Shown: piece after piece, positions 24,345-32,063 of the stretch
How positions within the stretch are numbered: position 1 is the stretch's first letter
How the letters are laid out: every line of letters starts with the position of its first letter
Source of the DNA: an uncultured Flavobacteriales bacterium
GTDB taxonomy: Bacteria > Bacteroidota > Bacteroidia > Flavobacteriales_D > Sanyastnellaceae
Direction: 5' to 3'
Assembly (NCBI GenBank): GCA_938085425.1
Contig: CALKGQ010000028.1
Location: forward strand, 22,314-86,313
DNA length: 64,000 nucleotides
The notes under the pieces: model-generated
Databases searched by the model: none
Told to the model about the DNA's origin: nothing
The model's input: only the letters and a program-made list of their open reading frames with translations
Translations under genes and position numbers: made by a program

Positions 24345-25985
24345 ATGAAAAAATCCTATTTGACTCTTCTGAATGTCGCTGTGGCAGCCATGGTCGGAGA
24401 CGCTTGTGGTCAAGTCGAAGCTCCCACATTTGTCGATGTTGGGGCTGCCTCAGGGCTTTTGGCCGAGGGGCTGCACCATGCTGTGGCCATTGGAGATTAC
24501 AACGGCGACGGATGGGAGGACTTGTATGTCGGGAGCAGATCCACTGGCAATTCTCTCTACCGGAACAATGGAGACATGACCTTCACCGAAGTGGGCGAAG
24601 AAGCAGGGGTGGCAGACGAAGGGTACACGAATGCGGCCATTTGGCTTGATTTTGACAACGACGGTGACCTTGACTTGGCCACGGGGAATGGATATGCATT
24701 TGGCGGCAGTGAACCTGCCCCCAACCGATTCTACGTCAACCAGGGAGATGGAACGTTTGTCGACATGGCTGCCACCTTCGGGGTGGCAAGCACCTCGATG
24801 TGTCGCAGCCTGCATGCCGCGGACTATGACGGCGACGGCTTCACCGACCTCTATGTGGTGAATCTCAATTCGGCGAACCATTTTTACAAAAACACCACGG
24901 GCCAAGGCTTCAGCAACGTCTACTTTCAAACAGGAACCGTGGACACAGGTGTCGGGATGGGGAGCATTTTCTTCGATTACGACAACGACGGGGACCAAGA
25001 CCTGTACCTCACCCACGACGCCAACCAGACCAACAAACTGTACCGCAACAACAACGACGGCACCTTTTACGATTTGGCCTTCCTCTCGGGATTGAATTAC
25101 CAAGGAAATTGCATGGGGGTTGATGTGGCGGACATCAACCACGACGGCCATTTGGACTTGTACATCACAGACCTCTTCCCCAGCGCCATGTTTGCCAACA
25201 ATGGAGATGGCACCTTCGACGACATCAGCATTTTTTCCAGCACCAACGATTCTGGAATGACCTGGGGCTGCGTTTTCTTGGATTACGACCACGACGGGGA
25301 ATGGGATTTGTACCTGGTGAACGACTATCAATTTGCCCCCATCCCCAACATTCTGTACAAAGGCCAAGGCGACATGACCTTCTCCAAGGTGAGCGAAGGA
25401 GACCCCACTTTGGAACACCGTCATTCAGACTTTGGATTGGCCATGGGCGATTTGGACCGGGACGGGGACATGGACATGGTCATTGCCACCACAAATTCCG
25501 ACACCCAGCCCGGGCTCGCACTTTTGCGCAACGACGCCTCCATCAATGGCCATTGGCTTCAGGTCAAATTGATTGGGACACAAAGCAACCGGGATGCCGT
25601 CGGGGCCCGCGCCATCCTTCATTTTGACGGAAAGACCCGAATGGACGAGGTCAACATTGGCCAAGGCTATTCCGGCGCCAGCACGTTGGATTTGCATTGG
25701 GGATTGGGGTGGAGCCCTGCCGTGGATTCCCTCGAAGTGCGATGGCCTTCAGGAGAAATCACCATGCACCACGAACTCGCCATCAACACCAGGCATGAAA
25801 TTTGGGAGCCCACGAACTGCCTCGCCGATTTCGACTACGACTTTGCCCGCTCCTCTGGTGACTTGTTGGTGCTGCTCAGCGGGTTTGGCCAGTTTGGGAC
25901 CCCCACCGACTTGGACGGTGACGGGGTCGTGGCCGCATCCGACCTGCTCGTGTTCCTGACCGTCTTTGGCACCTCCTGCGATTGA
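24345..25985 (+). CDS. Secreted FG-GAP/VCBS repeat protein with ASPIC/UnbV and dockerin-like tail
   Basis: A 546-residue secreted protein. After a signal peptide (KKSYLTLLNVAVAAMVGDACGQ) come six or more calcium-binding FG-GAP/VCBS blades, each with DxDxDGxxD loops (DYNGDGWEDL, DFDNDGDLDL, DYDGDGFTDL, DYDNDGDQDL, DINHDGHLDL, DYDHDGEWDL, DLDRDGDMDM), then an ASPIC/UnbV domain (GVDSLEVRWPSG-like, here VDSLEVRWPSGEI). The last 55 residues hold two LLVxLxxFG units around DLDGDGVVAASD, a dockerin-like calcium loop. The second ATG was chosen because the promoter touches the first. Monocistronic. Probably a surface adhesion or binding protein; ligand unknown. Confidence 0.87.
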   Translation: MKKSYLTLLNVAVAAMVGDACGQVEAPTFVDVGAASGLLAEGLHHAVAIGDYNGDGWEDLYVGSRSTGNSLYRNNGDMTFTEVGEEAGVADEGYTNAAIWLDFDNDGDLDLATGNGYAFGGSEPAPNRFYVNQGDGTFVDMAATFGVASTSMCRSLHAADYDGDGFTDLYVVNLNSANHFYKNTTGQGFSNVYFQTGTVDTGVGMGSIFFDYDNDGDQDLYLTHDANQTNKLYRNNNDGTFYDLAFLSGLNYQGNCMGVDVADINHDGHLDLYITDLFPSAMFANNGDGTFDDISIFSSTNDSGMTWGCVFLDYDHDGEWDLYLVNDYQFAPIPNILYKGQGDMTFSKVSEGDPTLEHRHSDFGLAMGDLDRDGDMDMVIATTNSDTQPGLALLRNDASINGHWLQVKLIGTQSNRDAVGARAILHFDGKTRMDEVNIGQGYSGASTLDLHWGLGWSPAVDSLEVRWPSGEITMHHELAINTRHEIWEPTNCLADFDYDFARSSGDLLVLLSGFGQFGTPTDLDGDGVVAASDLLVFLTVFGTSCD

Positions 25986-26012
25986 CACATGCGCCTCGAT
26001 GCGCCCTGGTCG

Positions 26013-28307
26013 TCAATCCAAACCCTCGAGATCTCCGAGCACCACAAACTCATCCACAAACATCCACGTGGGTTCTGTGGCGGCATCGTGCCAAGAAGGA
26101 CAAACCCCAGGGTTGACCAACTCCATGGAGACATACCTCGCCTTCCGGCCCTCCAATGGGAGGTCGATGGCCACTGTCTTTTGACGCGAATCGGGCTCCA
26201 AAGAGGACATGTCGTCCAGACTTTGGCCCACGAGATCAAAGGCCACCCCATCCATGGAGGTGGACCAAAGAACCTGCTCAGGAAGGAAAATCCAGGCATC
26301 TTGGTAGAGGTACAACTGGGCATGAAGTGAACGGAGCGACTTCACCTCTCCCAAGTCCACCGTCACGGCCATGTTGTCGCCTTGCACCGCCTGCCATGCA
26401 CCATCTCTGAAATCCTGGGACCCCCGTCTGCCGTCTGCCAGCGCCTGTGCCCCTCCTCCCGTGTACGAGGCGCTCGGGTCATGGCCCAGCGACAGAGGTT
26501 GATGGGCCGCCAAATGTCCTGCCACGGGGAACGTCTCGGTCACCCCTGTGGCACGGCCCCGCATCATCACATCCACCTCGACGACCCCCATCCCTTGGAT
26601 GGTCATCGATTCCCCCACCTTGCAAGACTGAACGCGGTCTCCATCTTTTGCGAAATGGACCATGCCTCCTGCTTTGCGAAGGGCGGGAAGGACAGCGATT
26701 TGCAACGCGCCCTGAGACGAAGGGGAAATTTCCAAAGACACAGGGACGCCCTCCAGACCGGGCTCCACCCCCATGAAGGCCCAGTGCTGACCAAGACCAT
26801 CCAAGCGGTCCAAAAAGTTGGCATACGCTCCCTCCTTTTGAGTCACCTGGGGACCTGACCACAACACTTCTGCAAGACCTGTGGCACGAGGAAACACCTT
26901 GGCCATGACTTCGTTTTGCGGGGCGCGTTCCGTCCACATGTTGCATTCCCCCCCAACAATGCTTCCGGGCTGGTCCAGCGCCGCCTCAGGCACAGGAACG
27001 AAGTGGTACACCTCTTTCAAGTCCGTCGACCTTAAAGGATAGTCCAAATAACAATGGCTTGTCGGGGAGACGACCGCGTCTGTCCCCAGATGCGTGGCCT
27101 CCAAGGCGCCTTCCATGCCGCGCCAACTTTGGACCATGGCGCCTTGGGGAAGTCCTCCTTCCAAGATTTCATCCCACCCCATGATGCGCCTTCCCTTCGA
27201 CGCCAAGTGTGCGCCCATTTCTTGGATGAAATGGGTCTGCAATTCTGCCTCGTCGCGGAGGCCCAGGAGACGGATTTTGGACTGGCACTTTGCGCATTGC
27301 GCCCATCGAACCTTGGGCACCTCGTCGCCGCCAATGTGGATGATCTCGGAAGGGAACATTTCACATACTTCGTCCAGCACCGTTTTCATGAAGGCCAAGG
27401 TGGAGTCGTTGCCTGCGCAGTACACATCCTTGAACACACCCCAATTGCAAGGCACGTCCAACGAGTCCCCCGTGCAGCCCAGCCAAGGATAGGCCGCCAA
27501 GGCAGCTCGGCAATGTCCTGGGAGTTCAATCTCTGGGATGACCGTGACGTGGCGCTCTGCTGCATGCTCCAGGATGCTTCGGATGTCCTCCCTGGTGTAG
27601 AATCCGCCATGGACGCTGCCATCGGCCTCCTTGCGAAAGCCGCCCACCTCCGTCAATTTGGGATAGGCCTTCACCGGCAGACGCCAGCCCTGGTCCTCTG
27701 TCAGATGCCAATGCAACACGTTCATTTTTTGCAAGGCCAACACGTCGATGATCTCCTTCACAAATTCTGGGGCCATGAAATGTCGACAGCAATCGAGGAG
27801 GAGCCCACGGTGTGCCAAATAAGCATGGTCCTCTACATGGATGGCAGGAAGTGTGAAGCCTGATGGGCAACCCTGCTCACAAACGGCAGGCATCAATTGA
27901 CGCAGTGTGGTCCAAGCCCTGAAGGCGCCCTCCGCGTCGTTTGACGTCATGTCCACTCGATCCTCTGACACCGTCAGCGTATAGCCTTCAAGGCCCAGGT
28001 TTTGCTCGACCAAGGTCCAAGCCACATCTGCTTGGGAAACGTCTTCTGTACGATTCCAGCTCCACCCTGCCGACTCCATCCAATCGGTCGCAGCCACCAC
28101 ATCCCATTCCTGGGGCCAAAACAACTGGAGCTGACCGTCACATCTCATGCCACGGCCATCCACTTCGTTGTCGGGCTGTTCGACCCTTTGAGGCTGCGGC
28201 ACGAGACCCTTCACATGGCCTTGGGGCAATGGGTGGACAGAGGGACTTTGGCAGCCCAAGAGCGTCCACGCCAGCAACCAAGAGATGCAACATCCCTCAA
28301 TCCTCAT
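26013..28307 (-). CDS. GH20 beta-N-acetylhexosaminidase lipoprotein
   Basis: A 764-residue exo-hexosaminidase releasing terminal GlcNAc or GalNAc from chitin oligomers or glycans. The start MRIEGCCISW gives a lipoprotein signal ending LLGC (Cys19). Then the GH20 N-terminal domain, the TIM barrel (AHRGLLLDCCRHF, LHWHLTEDQGWRLP, PEIELPGH), and the catalytic Asp-Glu pair HIGGDEVPK. WRGMEGAL and GGECNMWTE follow. A C-terminal discoidin-like domain (about 600-764) includes YTGGGAQALADG. Overlaps cutC by 11 bases; likely cotranscribed with the SSS symporter. Confidence 0.95.
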   Translation of the reverse strand: MRIEGCCISWLLAWTLLGCQSPSVHPLPQGHVKGLVPQPQRVEQPDNEVDGRGMRCDGQLQLFWPQEWDVVAATDWMESAGWSWNRTEDVSQADVAWTLVEQNLGLEGYTLTVSEDRVDMTSNDAEGAFRAWTTLRQLMPAVCEQGCPSGFTLPAIHVEDHAYLAHRGLLLDCCRHFMAPEFVKEIIDVLALQKMNVLHWHLTEDQGWRLPVKAYPKLTEVGGFRKEADGSVHGGFYTREDIRSILEHAAERHVTVIPEIELPGHCRAALAAYPWLGCTGDSLDVPCNWGVFKDVYCAGNDSTLAFMKTVLDEVCEMFPSEIIHIGGDEVPKVRWAQCAKCQSKIRLLGLRDEAELQTHFIQEMGAHLASKGRRIMGWDEILEGGLPQGAMVQSWRGMEGALEATHLGTDAVVSPTSHCYLDYPLRSTDLKEVYHFVPVPEAALDQPGSIVGGECNMWTERAPQNEVMAKVFPRATGLAEVLWSGPQVTQKEGAYANFLDRLDGLGQHWAFMGVEPGLEGVPVSLEISPSSQGALQIAVLPALRKAGGMVHFAKDGDRVQSCKVGESMTIQGMGVVEVDVMMRGRATGVTETFPVAGHLAAHQPLSLGHDPSASYTGGGAQALADGRRGSQDFRDGAWQAVQGDNMAVTVDLGEVKSLRSLHAQLYLYQDAWIFLPEQVLWSTSMDGVAFDLVGQSLDDMSSLEPDSRQKTVAIDLPLEGRKARYVSMELVNPGVCPSWHDAATEPTWMFVDEFVVLGDLEGLD

Positions 28308-29004
28308 GGCTGAGGTGTTGGGCGGCGTCAACTAGGGCCATGGCCTTGTCCGGATCCACCGGATGCACTGCATCGTCAAACAAAGGAGAAGCCTGGCACC
28401 CTGTGGTCAACCGACAACTGGCGTGGACAGCTTCCACACCTGCCTCTGCAAGGGCCTTGACATCCTTGGGCCGCACCCCTCCCCCTGCCACGACGTCCAT
28501 GCCCAGGTCTGCCATGCGCTGGAGCCGATCCAACCCCTCGACAGCCCGAGCAGCTCCCCCGCTTGAAAGCACCGAGATCACCCCTGCGTTCAAAAGCAGT
28601 TCAACATCGGCCATGGCGTCTTCACTCATGTCAATGGCGCGATGCCAAACCAATTGCTCAGGACCGACCGCCTCGCACATGGCCTCCAAATACCTTTCAT
28701 CCAGTCTCCCCTCCTCCGTAAGGCCGCCAACGACCACCCGATCTGCCCCGCAGTCCAACATCAGCTTGGCCTCTTCCGTGCTCCAAACAAGCTCCGATCG
28801 GGAATGCACGAAAGTGCCCTCCCGAGGGCGAATCAAGGCACGAACTTCCATGCCCATGGCCACAGCGGACTGCACCACGACAATTCCCGGAGTGATGCCC
28901 CCTGCCTTCCAAACAGAACAAAGTTCCACCCTGTCCACTCCTGCTTCCACCGACACCGCCACATCACGGATGGTGCTTGCGCAAATTTCAGTGGAGAGGG
29001 TCAT
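28297..29004 (-). CDS. cutC: CutC family protein
   Basis: A 235-residue TIM-barrel protein of the CutC family: EICASTIRDVAVSVEAGVDRVELCS, GGITPGIVVVQSAV, RALIRPREGTFVHS, VVGGLTEEGRLD, WHRAID and ISVLSSGGAARAV. CutC was linked to copper handling in E. coli, but that role is disputed and the barrel looks enzymatic. Start at MTLSTEIC overlaps the symporter stop as ATGA; a longer frame to 29229 lies inside the symporter gene. It sits between a sugar-type symporter and a hexosaminidase, which argues for a metabolic rather than a metal role here. Confidence 0.92.
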   Translation of the reverse strand: MTLSTEICASTIRDVAVSVEAGVDRVELCSVWKAGGITPGIVVVQSAVAMGMEVRALIRPREGTFVHSRSELVWSTEEAKLMLDCGADRVVVGGLTEEGRLDERYLEAMCEAVGPEQLVWHRAIDMSEDAMADVELLLNAGVISVLSSGGAARAVEGLDRLQRMADLGMDVVAGGGVRPKDVKALAEAGVEAVHASCRLTTGCQASPLFDDAVHPVDPDKAMALVDAAQHLSHED

Positions 29005-30776
29005 GCGGCAGAAGGTTGGGTACGTGCATGGACAAGGTAGACCCCAGCTCCAGCCAACAAGCTCCCGACGGTCAAACAACACCCCATCCCCGTTTCTCCG
29101 TAAAGCCAGGATCCTGTGGCCAACAAGGCCGCATACACCGCCACAGAGCCCATAAAGGCCTGCAGCAATCCCGAGCCGATGCTCCCTCCGCGGTGCACTG
29201 AGGCTTCCGGCTCCAGATAAGGCCGCCACCCTGGTCCTGAAACGCCCGTCTTTTTGACGAATGCACGCAGCACCTCTGGATCCTCACTGGGCAACATCCA
29301 TGCACTGGCAAGCCACCCAGCCGTGGTGATGGCCGTCCCCCAGATCAACTTTTCCCATGCTTCCAATTCAGGCATGCCCCATGCCTCATGGAACCAGGTG
29401 AAGTAGGCTGCCACGGCAAGAGAAATGACCATCGCAGCAATCTCCGTGGCGGCTGAAATGCGCCACCAAAACCACCGCAACAAAAACAATCCACCCGTCC
29501 CAGCACCCAACAATAGCAACAGCTGAAAAGCTTGTCCCGCATCGGTCAAGGTGAGTCCCAAGCCTGCCCCCATCACCAAAGAGACGCCCGTGGCCAGCTG
29601 GCCCGCCACCACACGCTGACGCTCGCTTGCATCCGGCCGGATGAAACGTCCATAGACATCGTGCACCAAGTAACTCGCACCCAAGTTGAGCTGCGTGCTC
29701 ATCGTGCTCATGAAGGCGGCCAAGAGCGAAGCTGCCACGAGACCCAACAATCCCGAAGGCAACAAGGACAGCATGGCGGGATAGGCCAAATCATGGCCCA
29801 CTTTGTCCTCTGCGATGCTGGGAAAGGCCACGCGCAAGGACTCCAAATCTGGGAAGACCACCAACGAAGCGAGTGCCACCAGGATCCAAGGCCATGGCCG
29901 AAGCGCGTAATGGGCCACATTGAAAAGCAAAGTTGCCCCAACCGCATGGCCCTCGTTCTTGGCAGAAAACATGCGTTGTGCGATGTACCCGCCGCCGCCC
30001 GGCTCTGCACCAGGATAGTAACTGGACCACCATTGCACCGCCAAGGGAATCAACAGCACGGGGATCCATGCATCGGGGTCCGTCAAATCGGGAAGCATGG
30101 ACAGTTTGGGCTGCACCGAAGGGTGGGACAAGAGCCCCTCAAGACCACCTATTTCTGGCAGGTCCAAAATCCACCAGGCGGCCCACACTGAACCGACCAT
30201 CGCCAAGAAAAACTGGACAAAGTCCGTGAGGATCACCGCCCGAAGTCCACCAAGTACACTGTAGACCAAGGTGATTGTGCACGTCACCAAAAGGGTCAAC
30301 CACCCCGGCCAACCCAACAGAATGCCCCCAAGCTTGATCGCCGCCAAACTCACGGTCGCCATGACCAAGACGTTGAACACCAGCCCCAAATACAATGCCC
30401 TGAATCCCCTCAAAAATGCCGCAGACCTTCCACCATAGCGCAACTCGTAAAAACTGATGTCTGTCAGCACCCCTGAACGTCTCCAAAGCCGGGCATACAC
30501 AAAGACCGTCACCATGCCCGTCAGAAGGAAGGCCCACCAGGCCCAATTGCCTGAAACGCCCTGTTGGCGCACCAGGTCGGTCACCAAATTGGGCGTGTCG
30601 GTGCTGAAGGTGGTGGCCACCATGCTGACCCCGAGAAGCCACCAGGGCATGTTTCGCCCCGCCAAGAAGTAGCCGGCAGAGTCCGTTTTGGCTTGTTTAC
30701 TGGCCCAAAGGCCCACGCCCAATGCCAAGGCAAAATACCCCGCGATAAGGGTCCAATCCAGTGTGGTCAATTGCAT
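29001..30776 (-). CDS. Sodium:solute symporter (SSS family)
   Basis: A 591-residue integral membrane protein with about 13-14 helices. The SSS signature is visible: DSAGYFLAGRNMPWWLLGVSM is preceded by GYFALALGVGLWAS; LVYSVLGGLRAVILTDFVQF and LLAAFMSTMSTQLNLGASYLVHDVY give the Na+-site helices. Bacteroidota members next to glycosidases usually import sugars or amino sugars such as GlcNAc or sialic acid. Coupled (ATGA) to cutC and then GH20, suggesting uptake of the released hexosamine. A TATCCTTG box lies 5 bases before the ATG. Substrate inferred from neighbours. Confidence 0.92.
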   Translation of the reverse strand: MQLTTLDWTLIAGYFALALGVGLWASKQAKTDSAGYFLAGRNMPWWLLGVSMVATTFSTDTPNLVTDLVRQQGVSGNWAWWAFLLTGMVTVFVYARLWRRSGVLTDISFYELRYGGRSAAFLRGFRALYLGLVFNVLVMATVSLAAIKLGGILLGWPGWLTLLVTCTITLVYSVLGGLRAVILTDFVQFFLAMVGSVWAAWWILDLPEIGGLEGLLSHPSVQPKLSMLPDLTDPDAWIPVLLIPLAVQWWSSYYPGAEPGGGGYIAQRMFSAKNEGHAVGATLLFNVAHYALRPWPWILVALASLVVFPDLESLRVAFPSIAEDKVGHDLAYPAMLSLLPSGLLGLVAASLLAAFMSTMSTQLNLGASYLVHDVYGRFIRPDASERQRVVAGQLATGVSLVMGAGLGLTLTDAGQAFQLLLLLGAGTGGLFLLRWFWWRISAATEIAAMVISLAVAAYFTWFHEAWGMPELEAWEKLIWGTAITTAGWLASAWMLPSEDPEVLRAFVKKTGVSGPGWRPYLEPEASVHRGGSIGSGLLQAFMGSVAVYAALLATGSWLYGETGMGCCLTVGSLLAGAGVYLVHARTQPSAA

Positions 30777-30781
30777 GAAAA

Positions 30782-30789
30782 CAAGGATA
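30782..30789 (-). promoter_or_regulatory. -7-like box, SSS symporter operon
   Basis: Minus-strand TATCCTTG (one mismatch to TAnnTTTG), 5 bases (TTTTC) before the ATG at 30776. No -33 TTG at 19. Confidence 0.35.
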
Positions 30790-30815
30790 CGTCAACCAAG
30801 GAGAGGGTGCCTCCT

Positions 30816-32006
30816 CTATCCACAAGGAGTTCCAAACACCCCCAAGAGGACCAAAACGTCTGTCACAGTCACCGCGCCATCGGCATCCAAGTCGGACGAA
30901 CAAAAGCTGCCACATCCAAAATCAGCGAGCAGCAGCAGCAAATCCTCCACGGCCACCGTGCCGTCCAAGGACAAGTCCCCAGAACATCCGACAGCGGGAG
31001 GCGCATCCACATCATAGTACGCGGGAATGGACGGGTACTGCGGACAAACTTGTTGGCTTGTGAAGGACATCACCGCAGCCCTCGTCACGTCGTAGGCCTG
31101 GGCATCCGTCATGTGGGGGACGTGGCCCTCTCCTTCCAAGGCTGTGAATGCATGGGGCACCCCCACTTCTTCCGCCTGAATGTGGATGGGCCAACTCCCG
31201 TCCACTTGGGTCACATTGAGTCCGAGCAACTGCACCATGCCTGTGCCAAAAGGCACGACGTTGTCCTGGGTGCCATGGGTGGACACAATGCCTGCATCGC
31301 CCGGTTCCATCCAGTCTGCATCGCCCAAGGCACCTGAAATATTGATGATGGACAGCACGTCTGAAGGGTAACCCGGATGGCCGCTTTCTCCCTCCAAACC
31401 TCCCTGCAGGCCAGGTTGGGTAAGGTCGATGACATCCGGCACCTCGGCCAAGTCATCGATGTAGGCAGAGTGCAAGGCGATGAAGGCTCCAGCGGAAGAT
31501 CCCCCAAGGACCACCCGTTGAGGGTCGATGCCCCATGGATTGCCGTCCAGCGTATGAGATTCACGAAAGAATCGGATGGCCGCCTTCGCGTCATGGACCC
31601 CACGCAACACCGCTTCGAGAAGCGAAGTTTCCAGGTCGAAGAAATTGTCAATGCCCAACCGGTAACTGATGCTGACTGCCACATAGCCCATGCGCGCCAA
31701 ATCTTCGCAAAGCGGAACCACATCCGTCCCGTCTTTGCTCCCCGCCAGAAAAAACCCTCCATGGGCCAAAATGACCAGAGGCCGCTCCTCTTCTCCATCG
31801 TTGGCGGGCCTGTAGATGTCCATGCGCAATTCCTCATTGGCACCTGAAGCCCCCACATTGGCGCCATACAAGACATCGGTGTCGACAATGATCTCCTCAA
31901 AAATCCGATACCGGTAGCGTGCCCCATCGCATTGGGCCCACATTTGGGAGCCCATCAGCAAGAGCGAAATGGGCAACAACAACCTCACAAAAAACCCTTG
32001 AGCCAT
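30816..32006 (-). CDS. Secreted alpha/beta-hydrolase esterase with dockerin-like tail
   Basis: A 396-residue secreted esterase. Signal peptide AQGFFVRLLLPISLLLMGSQMWAQ; then a carboxylesterase/BD-FAE-type fold with oxyanion AHGGFF, nucleophile elbow GGSSAGAF, a late acid/His pair with GEGHVPHM. The last 56 residues carry two repeats, DLSLDGTVAVEDLLLLLADFG and DLDADGAVTVTDVLVLLGVFG (each split by its loop), matching the tail of the FG-GAP protein. Start at 32006 is chosen for the TACCTTCA box 4 bases upstream. Substrate may be acetylated glycan or a lipid ester. Confidence 0.87.
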   Translation of the reverse strand: MAQGFFVRLLLPISLLLMGSQMWAQCDGARYRYRIFEEIIVDTDVLYGANVGASGANEELRMDIYRPANDGEEERPLVILAHGGFFLAGSKDGTDVVPLCEDLARMGYVAVSISYRLGIDNFFDLETSLLEAVLRGVHDAKAAIRFFRESHTLDGNPWGIDPQRVVLGGSSAGAFIALHSAYIDDLAEVPDVIDLTQPGLQGGLEGESGHPGYPSDVLSIINISGALGDADWMEPGDAGIVSTHGTQDNVVPFGTGMVQLLGLNVTQVDGSWPIHIQAEEVGVPHAFTALEGEGHVPHMTDAQAYDVTRAAVMSFTSQQVCPQYPSIPAYYDVDAPPAVGCSGDLSLDGTVAVEDLLLLLADFGCGSFCSSDLDADGAVTVTDVLVLLGVFGTPCG

Positions 32007-32010
32007 GTGA

Positions 32011-32018
32011 TGAAGGTA
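32011..32018 (-). promoter_or_regulatory. -7 promoter box, secreted esterase
   Basis: Minus-strand TACCTTCA, 4 bases (TCAC) before the ATG at 32006; no good -33 TTG. Confidence 0.4.
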
Positions 32019-32063
32019 CATCACACCGCCCAAGGGTGTTCAGGAAACGAAGGGGGGCAGTCG

